A DNA stretch of 64,000 nucleotides from contig CM060978.1 of assembly GCA_030765065.1 (NCBI GenBank), forward strand, positions 215,779,498 through 215,843,497. Direction: 5' to 3'. The translations under genes and the position numbers were made by a program. This DNA comes from Deroplatys truncata. Taxonomy: Eukaryota > Arthropoda > Insecta > Mantodea > Mantidae. Every line of letters begins with the position of its first letter. Position 1 is the first letter of the stretch. Shown here one piece after another: positions 1 through 11,801 of this stretch. The notes under the pieces were generated by a model. The model saw nothing but the letters and a program-made list of their open reading frames with translations, did no database searches and was not told the DNA's origin.

Positions 1-344
1 TGCATAGCATGTACAGGACTGCAGTAAGGAAATGCTGCAGTTGAGTCTGCTAATCACACGGGATGAGTTTGTAAACCAGTCAAAATGCAAACACCGCCAC
101 AAGAAGTCATACGCTGACAAAGTAGACATTCAGCCACTTGTGGATTAAGGAGTGTTTTATTAGTTATAAGAGAAACAGCATGTTAAATCTGTAGTGGACC
201 GTTTAGTGTATTCCTATTTACGTACGTTCAGTTGATGTATTGATGGTCAGACTGTATTGCACTCTCGTTCGGGCGTTATCTCTCCTGTCTAAGCACGCTA
301 GTGATCTCGCCTAAAAACGGCATTTTTTGTCAAACAGGTAGTAC

Positions 345-424
<80 letters not shown>

Positions 425-1555
425 TATTAAAATAGACTAAATTTACTTTGCACACATCTATCAGGTGTGTGAAATAAGTGCTTTCTTTCACTGATAGGAA
501 CAATTCTGATAAAACTTTATTAGTAATGGTTCCTTCAATTGTCTTCAGTTTTAAAAAAATATGAACTAAAGACATTTCTTTGAATTTTTTAATGATCTAT
601 AGTAGTGTTCTGGTCAGCCGCATTCGAAATGCCAAAGGTGCATTTAAATCCTATCAGCTTCTGAGCCAAGCAAGGCGATAGGCATATTCGCAGAGCTCGG
701 GGGGGGACGTAAAAACAAATGGAAGCCAAATAGGAAGTCAAACGCCTTTATGGCTGTGGAAGAAATGTCGTTCTCCTATTCAATCTGAATCCATGCGACT
801 TTGTTCTTGTAGTATTATAGTTAAATATGAATGAAAATGTGATTACAAAACACATTCAGAATGTTGCCTTGTTTGGATTTCAGGAAAGACCCTTGTTGCA
901 CTTTCACTTCCACTGTATAAAAACCATCAAAACTAAAATGTAAAAACTTACATCACGACGTTCGTTTATCCTTATACTCTAACCTACTGACGTCATTAAT
1001 GCCAATCACTATACCCCACTCTAAATAGTTGGAGTACTTAATATAAAATATGCCCTTTATTAAATTATTAATCTTTAGCGCAGTGACATTACATTTGCAT
1101 TTAGCAGCATTTGATGTTTTAGTGCAGTATTAGCAGTGTGTATATTAAACACTAGTGAGTTTGCTTCTAAATATTGACAAAGTAGCTGAGAAAACTCGTG
1201 TATACATTTGAAATATAACTCAACTTCAAAAGAAAATGTACAAAGTTGTGTAAAATATTGCAATTGTAACTTAGCAGCATCTATCAGGTATGAATCTGCT
1301 ACATTCTGGTTATATTGGATAAATAATGGTGCAATAAATCAACGAATTTATAAATGTCATTAAGATAAACAAAACTTATTTAAACTCTTTTGGCCAGTAA
1401 GATTGCTGTGTGCCAGCTTATGAATTTCTGTTACTAGCAAACCTTAAAGGTTTAATTTTTCAATTTTGCACAGTTATCGTTAAATAATAATTGGAAATTA
1501 AAACATTATCATCAATAACTGCGACTTTAGCACTAATATTACTTTCTCTGTTATT
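1..1555. other. AT-rich non-coding sequence, no gene recognised
   Basis: Apart from the ATT microsatellite listed separately, I see no coding signature, transposon terminus or RNA gene here. The short open frames have no recognisable motif. Confidence 0.5.
346..425. repeat. (ATT)n microsatellite
   Basis: About 26 consecutive TTA/ATT trinucleotide units are visible, ending in a slightly imperfect TATTTATTAAA. It is a simple repeat with no coding role evident. Confidence 0.97.
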
Positions 1556-1938
1556 TACCTGTAGTAAGTATATGAATATTGCATTCCACCCAAAAGTTCA
1601 ATAACCAGATTTCACCGGCAATACGAATTTTGAGACTTCCTGAACAAACAAAAAATGCCGTTTAGAAAAAGATCTGTCTGTCTGTATCTCTGAACATCAT
1701 AACTCAAAAAATGAAAGCCGATTAAGCATGAAACTTCGTATTTAGGTTCAACATCTTCCAAGGATGCGACAGGAAGACTTTCGAGAAAACCTTCCCATCC
1801 CGAACTACCTTACATGAAAAATGTTTCGTTGCTTTTTACTTTCTCAAAAATGCCTATAATGATTTTGATTAGAATACACTATGTTTAACATATTTTCATG
1901 GTGATATTTATATCTTGAATTTTCTGGAAATAACTGTG
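1556..1938 (+). repeat. Old copy of ACTTTCTCTACT family, 5' part
   Basis: A degenerate copy starts near the head motif GTAGTAAGTATATGAATATT and keeps the order of the family body: 'cataactcaaaa', 'cttcgtatttaggttcaa' and 'tctcaaaaatgcc'. It is interrupted at about 1939 by a much better preserved copy and resumes at about 2815. The interruption falls after 'ggaaataactgtgaagttatt', whose continuation 'gaatgattttgtataattgg' follows the younger insert. Confidence 0.75.
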
Positions 1939-2814
1939 AAGTTATTACTTTCTCTACCACGTATAGTAAGAAGGGGAAGTGTTGTATTCCATCCAAAAAT
2001 TCGATACCGAGGTTTCACCGGAAATACATGTTTTGAGACCCCCTGAATCCAAAAAAAGCCTTTTTGGAAACATGTCCGTGTGTGTGTGTGTCTGTGTGTG
2101 TGTGTGTCTGTCTGTCTGTGTGTGTCTGTGAACAGCATAACTCAGAAACAAACAGTCGGATAAACACCAAACTTGCTATTTAGGTCCAGTATCTTCCAGA
2201 GATGCGGCACGAACGTTTTCAAGAAAATCCCCCCAACCCAGTACATGAAACCTTTTTAGAAAATTTTAATTTTCTCAAAAATGGCTCTAACGATTTTGAT
2301 TAAAATATTATATGTTTAAATTATTTTCATGACAAATGAAATGTATATATTGAATTTTCTGGGAATGTCTCCAAAAGTATACTTCATTGTGAACGACTTT
2401 TGCATAACTGGTAAACCATAAGAGGTAGACAAAATTGTACTACACAAAAAATGTAGATCGCGTTAAAATACACAATTTATGTCATATACCTTTTTTTGTT
2501 GAGTGAACCATTTTCGAGATATTGCTGGTTATTCCCTTAAATTTTCCAATACTTATACTTTTTCTCAAATGGGAATTCGTTATTCATATTTTTGTCCTTG
2601 TAATGCAAAGAGAATGAATGCTCCACATAGCAACCAGCTGTTAAAATATTTGACTATCGCTTAAAGCCTACCAATTCCCCTTGCACCTACAAAAAAATTA
2701 GCAATAAGATTAACATCTCGATATCTCGATTAACATGAAGCATACGGAGAATAAGCGTTTTTAAAAATAGTTTTACAAGAGTAGAGAAAGTCATGTGAGT
2801 GTAACACATCAGAT
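1939..2814 (+). mobile_element. ACTTTCTCTACT-family element, near full length
   Basis: This ~0.87 kb copy begins with ACTTTCTCTACC(acgtatagta) and carries a GT/CT microsatellite about 130 bp in. It ends AGTAGAGAAAGTCATGTGAG followed by TGTAACACATCAGATT. The head 12-mer is the inverted complement of AGTAGAGAAAGT near the 3' end, and ATGTG-agtgtaa-CACAT forms a 3' hairpin. It has no long ORF, so it is non-autonomous. It sits inside the older copy that flanks it, next to T residues, with no clear target-site duplication. Helentron/HINE is the best family guess and is inference. Confidence 0.8.
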
Positions 2815-3774
2815 TTGTTTTATTTTGAATGATTTTGTATAATTGGTAAACCGTAAGAAATAGACAAAATCTTACTACAAAATAAATGTAGATCTTGTTA
2901 AAGCATACAGTTTATGTCAAATAGACTTTTTGTGGCGTTAACATTTCCGAGATATTTTTTTTATTGGTTTGGATTTTCAAGTACTTATACTGCTTACATT
3001 CCCTACTGCTTTTCTCTACATACCGTGTATATGTCTTTGAAGAGTATAACTCTAACAAAAAAAACAAAAAGGTCTGTTAAATACCAAACTTGGCATTTAA
3101 GCTCAATTTTGTTTCCAGGTATGGTACACAAAGGTCTTCAGAATACAATTCCAACCCAAACTACTCTTTTCATGTACATTTTTTCGATATGTTTTTATTT
3201 TCTCAAGAATAGCTCTAATGATTTTGATTACGATGCCATATCTTTAAGCTATTTACGTAACAAATAATACGTATATCACAATTGTTTTGGGAATAGCCTG
3301 TGAAGTCATTTGTAAAGAATTTTATATAATTTTGAATAACTGGTAAAGAAAGAAGTAGACAGAAATAGACAGAATAGACGATAAGAAATAGACAGAAACT
3401 TACCCCGCAGAATGTGCAGAAGTCTTTAAAACAGGCAATTTATTTCAAATAACATTTTGAGACATTTCCGAGTTGATAAAGCATTGAAAAATTCAAAGTG
3501 CTGTGGCTATACATTTGTTTCTCGCGATAGCATAGAAAGAGTATGAAATTTCAAGGCCATCTTATAGTGAAACACTTTTAACCTCGTGACTATTGATTCG
3601 GTTTCGTGTATCCCCCCTTGTGCCTGCAATAAAAAATATACTGAAACAATTTCTGCATCAGTTTGTCTCGATTAACTTGAACTAGAAAAATAAGTTTACT
3701 TAAGAATATTTTAGGAGCTATATATAAATAAAAGTAGTAGATAGAGAAAAGCGTATGAAGTTAACACATCATAT
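2815..3774 (+). repeat. Relics of two ACTTTCTCTACT-family copies
   Basis: 2815 to about 2990 continues the old copy interrupted at 1939 ('ggtaaaccgtaagaaatagacaaaa', 'ccgagatat'). From about 3000 a second relic lacks most of the head and runs through 'tataactctaac', 'ctctaatgattttgatta' and 'cctgcaataaa' to a decayed 3' terminus 'gtagatagagaaaagcgtatg'. Both are strongly mutated compared with the copies at 8.4 or 26.5 kb. The ORF at 2914-3267 lies in this repeat and is not a gene. Confidence 0.7.
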
Positions 3775-4231
3775 TTCTAGTAAATGATCCATCTGTATGC
3801 CCATGGACAGCATAACTCAAAAAAGAAAAATCGGTTAAATCCCAAACTTCATATCTAAGTTCGTCTTTCAAGGATGGACACATAGATTTTCTATACTGCA
3901 CTTTACATGAAGTATTTTCGTTATTTTTATTCCAAAAAAAGCTCTAACGATTTTTATTGAAAAAGCATACGTTTAAGAGACTTGCATGACAAATAGAATG
4001 TGTATCTTGAATTTGCTAGGAGTATGCTCTGAAGTCATCATTCGGAATGAGTTTTGTATTACTTGTAAACCGTAAGAGATAGACAAAAACTGCAGATGAC
4101 GTTAAAACATACAATTTATATCAACTAAACTTTTTGTTGCTATAAACCTTTCCGAGATATTCTTTATTATTGGTTTGAATTGGTTTTTGTTTCACACTTT
4201 TTCAAACCGCCAAGTCACTATTGGTTCTTTT
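3775..4231 (+). repeat. ACTTTCTCTACT-family relic, 5' portion of an interrupted copy
   Basis: Begins near the motif 'gacagcataactcaaaa' and runs to 'aagtcactattggttcttttt', which matches the internal T-tract of intact copies. The rest of this copy is found after another relic, at about 5070-5312, so the copy was split by an insertion in its T-tract. Confidence 0.65.
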
Positions 4232-5069
4232 TTACTGACTCTACCACATATGTTAAGCAGGGGAAGTATTGTATTCCATACAAAAATTATATACTGAGAT
4301 TTCACTGGAAATAGAAGTTTTGAAGCATTTTTAGAAAAAAGATTCGCGTGTGCGTGAACAGCATAACTCAAAAACGAAAAGCCGGATAAACACCAAAGTT
4401 GGTATTTAAGCTTAATATCCTCCGTAGATTGAATACGAACATTTTAAAGAAACTCCCCCATTGCAAACTAATCTTAACATTGAAAATTTTTGACATTTTT
4501 GGTTTTCTAAAAAATGGCTCTAAAGATTTTGATTAAAATATATATTAACATTTTACATGAAAACAAAATACACATATATCTTGAATTTTCTGGGAATAGC
4601 CTGCGAAGTCCTCTTCATTCGAAAGGAATTTTGTATAATCCTATATAACTGGTAAACATTAAAGGATGGGGAAAAAACCTACTTCACAAAAAATGTAGAT
4701 ACCTTTAAAACACACAATTTATTTTAAAAACTTTTTTGTGGCATCAGCCATTTCCGAGATATCCATTATTAATGTTTCGAATGGTTCAATACTTAGCCAT
4801 TCTGTTAAAGTCCTGTCGATTTTCAATTGTTTCTTGCGATGTCATGGAAATAGTATGGAATTTTAAGGCCAGAGTATAGGTCCAGTTTTAAGCATCTGAC
4901 TATCGCTATTCCCTGTGTACATATCTATAACAAAATGTGGAATGAAGCTATTTCCGGAAAGGTTTATCTCGATTAAAATGAAATACATAAGAAAATAAAC
5001 TTTCGTAATAATAATTTGTTTACTCGCTAATAAACATAGAGAAACACATGTGAATGTAACACATCATAT
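4232..5069 (+). mobile_element. ACTTTCTCTACT-family relic nested in an older copy
   Basis: The head is 'actgactctaccacatatg' and the end is 'catagagaaacacatgtg' followed by 'aatgtaacacatcatattttt'. Its inner order (head, cataactcaaaa, gattttgattaaaa, taactggtaaac, ccgagatat, tatcgctatt, 3' hairpin) is that of the family. No GT run remains. It lies in the internal T-tract of the relic on either side. Confidence 0.65.
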
Positions 5070-5312
5070 TTTTACTCTGTTCATGCAAAGAGAACGCATC
5101 TCGCACACATTACATAGTGATGGATTTGACTATCGCTTAATAAGCCTACTGTATTTTACTTGTACCTGCAAAGAAACGTAATAAAAACTCTGCAAATGCT
5201 TATCCCGATTAATATGAAGAAGATTAAGAAATAAGGTTTTGCAAGAATAGCTTATAGAAGCTATACAAAAGTAATAGATAATGTCTAGAGAAATATATAT
5301 GAATGTTACACA
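5070..5312 (+). repeat. ACTTTCTCTACT-family relic, 3' portion of the interrupted copy
   Basis: Starts 'gttcatgcaaagagaacgc', matching the segment that follows the internal T-tract in intact copies. It continues through 'gactatcgcttaa' and ends 'tctagagaaatatatatg' plus 'aatgttacacatcaaat'. It completes the copy whose first half ends at about 4231. Confidence 0.65.
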
Positions 5313-5777
5313 TCAAATCGTTTCAGTGTTGTATTTGCGGTGAAATCTCAATATCAAATTTTCGAAAGGAATCGTATACTTCCTGTACTTAGCAAATTAA
5401 ACTACAGTAAAAGTGAAAATATTGATTTTGTGTTTAGTGACCTCAAAACATGCATTTTCGGCAAAGTTCTTAAAATCGATTTTTCGAGTAGTATACAATA
5501 CTTTTGTTACCTGTAAAGCTAACGGTAGAGAAAGTGAATTGTGTGCCCTCAAGAAAGTGTATTTGTATTAAAACCCCAATACCTATAAAATTTTCGGGTT
5601 GAGCATGCTTCCTATGTATCCAAGATGAGCACGAGCATTTGCTTGTTTTGTTTGTTTTCGGGATGAAGATTTCAAAATTATTATTGTCTGTGAACTTGGA
5701 ATATCGAATTTTTGGTTGGTATACTTCTTCTACATACCAAGGTAAGCAATTGAGCTAGTAAAAAGGTCATTTTTACT
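5313..5777 (-). repeat. Degenerate tandem head modules, reverse orientation
   Basis: About three decayed units of the family head read on the minus strand. Each has the order (gagaaagt) - (ctcaaaacatg) - (tttccggtgaaatctc) - (aatttttggg) - (atacaatactttc). It resembles the better preserved array at 19.97-20.71 kb, and continues after the full copy at 5778-6672. Confidence 0.6.
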
Positions 5778-6672
5778 TTCTCTATTACGTACAGTAATTA
5801 GGGGAAGTGTTGTATTCCACTCAAAAATTCGATACCGAGATTTCACCGGAAATACATGTTTTGAGGCCCCCTTAATCCAAAAAAAGCATTTTTGGAAACA
5901 TGTCCGTGTGTGTGTGTGTGTGTCTGTCTGTCTGTGTACAACATAACTCAGAAACGAACAGTCGGATAAACACCAAACTTGCTATTTAGGTCCAGTATCT
6001 TCCAGAGATGCGGCACGAACGTTTTCAAGAAAATCCCCCCAACCCAGTACATGAAACCTTTTTAGAAAATTTTAATTTTCTCAAAAATGGCTCTAACGAT
6101 TTTGATTAAAATATTATATGTTTAAATTATTTTCATGACAAATGAAATGTATATATTGAATTTTCTGGGAATGTCTCCAAAAGCATTCTTCATTGTGAAC
6201 GACTTTTGCATAACTGGTAAACCATAAGAGGTAGACAAAATTGTACTACACAAAAAATGTAGATCGCGTTAAAATACACAATTTATGTCATATACCTTTT
6301 TTTTTGTTGAGTGAACCATTTTCGAGATATTGCTTGTTATTCCCTTAAATTTTCCAATACTTATTTTCTCAAATGGGAATTCGTTATTCATTTTTTTGTC
6401 TTTGATATGCAAAGAGTATTAATCTGTGGCAAAGGGAATGGTGTTGCACCTAGCAACCAGCTATTAAGAGATATGTATGTGCTTAAAACCTACTGTATTT
6501 CCAAATTGCCCTTGTAAATATATATTCCCCTTACATCTACAAGAAAATTAGCAATAAGATACAGTCTGCAAATGTTTATCTTGATTAACATGAAGTAGAT
6601 GGAGAATAAGCGTTTGTAAAAATAGTTTGTACAAGAGTAGAGAAAGTCATGTGAGTGTAACACATCAGATTT
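5778..6672 (+). mobile_element. ACTTTCTCTACT-family element, full length
   Basis: Head ACTTTCTCTATTACGTACAG, then a GT/CT microsatellite at about 5905-5935, the conserved body, and a 3' end AGTAGAGAAAGTCATGTGAG plus the hairpin and CAGATTTTTT. It is inserted inside a reverse-orientation head array: the left flank reads 'gtaaaaaggtca' and the right 'gggttcgagacttcaaaat', which join to give the normal array unit across a T-tract. The segment near 6411 ('gagtattaatctgtggcaaa') marks a subfamily shared with copy A at 25838-28541. The ORFs here are incidental. Confidence 0.82.
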
Positions 6673-6790
6673 TTTGGGTTCGAGACTTCAAAATATGTAT
6701 TTTCGGTAAAATCAGAATATAGATTCAGGTCGAATACAATATTCCTCTGGATACCAAGCTAAGATGTAGAGCAAATAAAAATGCTCTTTG
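6673..6790 (-). repeat. Continuation of reverse-orientation head array
   Basis: One to two decayed head units on the minus strand ('gagacttcaaaatatgtatt', 'tcgaatacaatattcctctg', 'gtagagcaaataaaaatgct'). Together with 5313-5777 this forms one array split by the full copy. Confidence 0.6.
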
Positions 6791-7060
6791 GCAGGGGAGT
6801 ACAATATCGACACGGAAGGGACTCATGAACGGGAAGTCTGTGCTTCAAATCCCGCCAGGACCGTCCTCTCTGACTGCGATTTTTTCCAGATATACCTCAC
6901 TCCTCATAGCTGGCAAATGCCAGGGAGGTAGCCTAAACTTAGGCCTGAATTTTCTTCCAAAATTTCCTTTCACAATTATCATTTCATTTCATGTATCGAC
7001 AACTACCTATGGTGCCGTATGCGGCAAGATCGGGTGTTAAACATTACCTAAAAAGGGGAT
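6791..7060 (+). repeat. Possible tRNA-derived SINE
   Basis: GC-richer block with 'gacacggaagggactcatg' and 'gtgcttcaaatcccgcc', the latter like a Pol III B box. Similar in style to the SINE at 7131-7445, but its A box is poor. The 71-codon ORF here has no recognised motif. Confidence 0.4.
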
Positions 7061-7130
7061 ACTATGGACTAAAGCTTGTTTTCCTGTAGAATCTCAACAT
7101 CAACATTTTCGGGTGGACTACAGTATTTCT

Positions 7131-7445
7131 TACCGAGCGAGATGGCTCCGTGGTTACATGTGAGACTTGCATTCCGAAAGTCCTGAGTTCGATTTCCATT
7201 GGGCGACCACTCTGTCCATGGATTTTTTCGCGGTTTTCCCGGTCGGTAAACCAATACTGGAGTGGTTCTCCTTCTACCAGGAATTTCCTATCCATTTCCT
7301 TTCATTTGCGACAGCGGTTGGTGTGTTGCGGCAGGACGGTAGAATTTGCGGTCTGGAAAGATTTCTCTCTGACGTTTGGTGGGACTGCTGGGGACTCCTT
7401 CCTACCTCGGGAACCCTGGGAAATGCGGGCCCCATAAATTGGCAA
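7131..7445 (+). repeat. tRNA-derived SINE
   Basis: The start contains an A-box-like GAGATGGCTCCGTGGTTA and, about 40 bp on, a B-box-like GAGTTCGATTTCC, the spacing of an internal Pol III promoter. A conserved body with 'gggcgaccactctg' and 'ggaaccctgggaaatgcggg' follows. It interrupts a reverse head-module relic at 7080-7130 ('tcaacattttcgggtggac'). The several overlapping ORFs on both strands are side effects of its GC content, not genes. Confidence 0.7.
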
Positions 7446-8365
7446 TATATCCTATAAGATACATCCACTTTTGAATTTCCTACCAAGAAAAATATGCACG
7501 GTAACTGGTAGTGAGCATAATCCCTGGCTAGATGGCACTCTAAAGTTACTGTCTAAAACTTGCTGCCCTCCCGTGATGCGAGTCTTAACTGCATAGTGAA
7601 GATATGGCCTAACAAGACCTAAAAATGGCTGCTCAAATACTTCAACCATGTGCTTCCCAGGTAAGTAAATATATTGTTTTGGAATAAATCTGTCTGGAAC
7701 TGTGTATATAAATTGTGGAATTACATTTGAATCCTCATTCTTTTATAACATATATTTGTATGTTGCTTTTATAAGCATACAGTGTATCCCTGAAGATACA
7801 TCACCAAGACTTCGGATGAAGATATGACAATCTCGAATTCCTTCTTTTCGCAATATATGTAGGAAATGGGTATTTATTACCATTATGCTTTGTTTACAGT
7901 CCTTTAGAGTAACAAATTTATGTTTTAAAATTAATATTTTTTAGAAAACTTCATATCAAGGGCAGAAAAAATAATGTCATGGCAGTGCTGCCCAAACATA
8001 GCGCGGAATGCGATATTGAAGACGTGACAGTGAGAGTATAGCCTGTTTTTCATCCTCTGGTGAGTTACTTTTGGAATTAACTGTTGTTGAAGCTGCCACA
8101 GAAGAGATGGTCAACCATGACAAATAACTGTTGCGTGTAGAAAGTGTAATGTAAAATTGTGCTTTGTAGATAAAGGCAATTGTTTCCTATCATAACACAG
8201 TAAATAAATAACATCAATAAGCATTTGCTCACTGAGTGTGAATTTAGATTCTTTTTCACATTTTTATACATATGTTGATACAATGTATTGTTTATATTGC
8301 TTTGTTCATTGCCCTATTCTTGGCAATGTATCTTGTAGGATAGAATAAACAATTAGTAAACAAAG
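7446..8365. other. Non-coding sequence, nothing recognised
   Basis: No transposon terminus, splice-bounded coding stretch or RNA motif could be supported. Confidence 0.45.
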
Positions 8366-9213
8366 TTCTTTTTTACTTTCTCTACTACGTATAGTAAGTA
8401 GGGGAAGTATTGTATTCCACCCAAACATTCGATACCGAGATTTCACGGAAATAAATGTTTTGAGGTCCCCTGAATCCAAAAAAAAAAACATTTTTGGAAA
8501 CGTCCGTGTGTGTGTCTGTTAACAACATAACTCAGAAACGAACAGTCAGATAAACACCAAACTTGGAATTTGGATTCAGTATCTTCCAGAGATACGACAT
8601 AAAGGTTTTCAAGAAAATCCCCCCCCACCTCAGATTATCCTTTACATGGAACATTTTTCAAAAATTTTAATTTTCTCAAAAACGGCTCTGACGATTCTGA
8701 TTAAAATATCATATGTTTAAGATATTTTTATGACAAATGAAATGTATATCTCGAATTTTCTGCGACTGTCTCCAAAAGTATTCTTCATTGTGAACGACTT
8801 TTGCATAACTGGTGAACCATAAGAGGTAGACAAAACTTTACTGCACAAAAACTGTAGATCGCGTTAAAATACACAATTTATGTCATATACATTTTTTTTG
8901 TTGAGTGAACCATTTTCGAGATATTGATTGTTATTCCCTTAAATTTTCCAATATTTATACTTTTTCTCAAATGGGAATTCGTTATTCATTTTTTATGTCC
9001 TGGACAAGCAAGGAGAATGGGATATTCCACATAGCAACCAGCTCTTAAAATATTTGACTATCGCTTAAATCCTACCAATTCCCCTTGCATCTACAAGAAA
9101 ATTAGCAATAAGATTAACATCTCGATTAACATGAAGCAATGGAGAATAAGCGTGTGTAAAAATAGTTTGTACAAGAGTAGAGAAAGTCATGTGAGTGTAA
9201 CAAATCAGAATTT
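8366..9213 (+). mobile_element. ACTTTCTCTACT-family element, near full length
   Basis: Starts ACTTTCTCTACTACGTATAG after a T run and ends AGTAGAGAAAGTCATGTGAG, hairpin, then 'caaatcagaatttttttt'. The microsatellite is short here (GTGTGTGTCTGT near 8507). There is no coding capacity. The T-rich flanks on both sides are the usual setting of this family. Confidence 0.8.
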
Positions 9214-11515
9214 TTTTTGTTGCATTTATGATTTCTTTATCACCTTTTCCTTTGCTTTTATACTTTTTCTTTTGTTATTACTATAGTTTTGCCAAGTTAA
9301 GGGCTAAGCGGAGCTAGCCGACGTCAGAATTGGCACCATGCTGAAATCGTTCGGGACCCCGTGCTTGCTAGCACATGTATATCGCCGTCCATATCTGGTC
9401 TCTCTTCGGGTCTCCCCTGGGAGGAAGGGATGAATAGGTCACGTTGGAAGAGTCATTGTGGCCTACTTGCGATGCTGTGCTTCAGTTACTGGAAAGACCA
9501 TCTGCCTGCTTTTAACAATTCTTCTAGATATGAAGTTAATTTTGCTGCTCGGATTCAGCTGACCTCAAAACGCGTACTGCCGCCAAAATGTAAATATCGG
9601 ACACAATACTTTAGACATAGGGAAGATGTTTGCCTTATATACCCCGCAAAGCCCGGATTCCAATGTCATATGGTTGGAGTTGTCTGGATAAATGTTTTAT
9701 TCTGGATGTTTCGTACGAATGTTCGGATAACACTAAGCTCAATGAACCTGGGATATTTGAGCATCTGTTACGCTCATTTCATTGGCTTACCATTCCATAT
9801 GACCTGCTCAGTAAAAGGATGTTTAAAGAAGGACTGAATTAAAAATGTACTGTCTATTTTGCTTAACATTTTGTAAGACCTTGGATCGTGCGTAATAATG
9901 GTGAAAACCGGAACAGTATAGACTTACCGTTCAGGATCTGCAGAGTATTTTCCATACCGGCAGCGCACTGTGGTGATGCATGCGGCTAGCCAGCATTCTT
10001 GAAGCAGCTATTCTCCTGCCGGAGCAGCTGATCAGTCATAGCTTTAAGTTTCAATAGCAATGTATATTCACTGTAGTGCCTTGAATATCCATGCTTTAAA
10101 GTTTCACTTCTTTGAACTCGTCTCGTTATTTACGTATTTTCTTTTTTTTGCGACGTTTTCTCCCAAAGATAATCCAAACCGTGAGAAGCACCGGTCTTCC
10201 ATTTCCTTTTTATCACATTTAATTTTCTGGCGTGAGCCAATATTATGATCGTACCTCCTGGTATAGCATACTCGTATTGAAATTTGTGTTCATTTACTTC
10301 ACTCACTATTTATGTAACAAGGTTCTGTTTCCACTCATAAGTTTTTTCTCATACTTCTTTTTATAAAACCCATTCTACAACAGATTTAGAATATTCCGCG
10401 GTACTGACCACTACATCTTACTCTTGGTGAAATGATCTGATATACAGGCTTAGAAATGAAAAATGTGTACTTCGGCGCTCATTGTGATATGACTCAAGGC
10501 TTTCTGTGTGATGAAAATGATTGCTAGACGTAATGTCAATTAAGCATCTTGCATTATTTATGATACTGCATAAGTCATTGTATTCTGTGGAATTCTTACA
10601 TAGCCAGTTCGTGTATTCAACTTTTTCTTCACTCAACACACCATGAGTACGTGAATGAAATTTCTCAAAACCTACTCAATTATGGACACTTGTAATGTGA
10701 TTTAAAATTGACGTGTACTTTTCCTTTAGGAGTACACTATCACTTTCACAAGTAGCAAATGCCCACTATAGATGAGTATACATAGAATGCTTTCACTCAT
10801 AAAGAACCGATGATCTTAGAATCTTACTAAACATTTTCATACGAGATTTAGCAAGAAGCCACACATAAAATTCAGCTATATGTGCGGAAATTTACTTTTC
10901 ATCAAAGCTCTACTACCGTGTGTTTGTCTCTCAGGACAAGTTTTATGGGCCGGTTTTCATTCACAGAACCCGGTATATTTTCGCAAGCAGCTTTCTCAAT
11001 ATCACCACTTAAGTTTCATACCCTAATTACTGACGGAAAATATAAATTATTAAATAAAGAAATGATGGTAAGTTAAAGAAATTATTACAATAAATAATTT
11101 GCATATATTAAATGAATGTATAATGTAATAAGCTTGAGTTAAAAGATTTGTCCGGAAAGAAGAACGTAATTAGTAAGTCCTGTTAAGAAATGTCATTAGA
11201 ACAGCGGGGTGCAACGCGCTAGGGATAACAGATTCCTGGAATGCAGTTAGGTTATAAGTTTGCACATTTGCAAACTCACGTAGGCCAATTCTGGAAATCG
11301 GAAAAGTGAGAAGTTCTTAGATTCAGGTTAGCCATAACATAGCAACAAGGAGAGATAGCGCATAGTAACAGTTAGAGACGCATATGAAGAGAGTTTAATA
11401 TTGGCCCAGGTGAGAAAAGAAAGTTGGTTGGAGGAGTAAAATGTAGGCGGAGCTCAAGTAATAAAATAGGTGTATTGCTAAAGTTAGCGCATTTTCTTTC
11501 CTTTCTTTCCTTCAT
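9214..11515. other. Largely unrecognised region
   Basis: Contains a 158-codon open frame at 9361-9837 (+) that is long for this AT-rich sequence but shows no domain, signal peptide or splice context that I recognise. A second frame covers part of the same DNA. It could be an eroded retroelement. The remainder shows nothing identifiable. Confidence 0.35.
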
Positions 11516-11632
11516 ATACACATTTAGGGGGGAGGAGTACTTGGTCTTTTACGGTGATCGGCAGTTCGCAGCGCCTAAGACCGCGCAGGGTTATCAGTTA
11601 TTTAGTGGTAGCCGCAAGGGTTTTTGCCGGTA
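11516..11632 (+). other. Exon-like GC-richer block with strong splice donor
   Basis: A block of higher GC ends GTTTTTGCCG followed by GTAAGTATTTT, a near-consensus 5' splice site. It also holds ATCAGTT, like an arthropod initiator. The frame open through it encodes nothing I recognise, so it could be a non-coding first exon or coincidence. An ACTTTCTCTACT-family copy begins only 36 bp downstream. Confidence 0.25.
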
Positions 11633-11667
11633 AGTATTTTAGCGATTTACGGAAAGTTACGCTCCTG

Positions 11668-11801
11668 GTTTTTACCTTCTCTACTACGTATAGTAAGTAG
11701 GGGAAGTATTGTATTCCACCCAAAAATTCGATACCGAGATTTCACCGGAAATATGTGTTTTGAGACCCCCTGAATCCAAAAAAAGCATTTTTGGAAACAT
11801 G

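Noticed and set aside
1556..6790. CRISPR-like or regularly spaced array
   Set aside because: Repeats are whole mobile-element copies and nested fragments with irregular spacing, in a eukaryotic setting.
9361..9837. 158-codon ORF as a gene
   Set aside because: No domain, no splice context, a competing frame in the same DNA, and overlap with repeat-like GC-richer sequence; kept only as a note.
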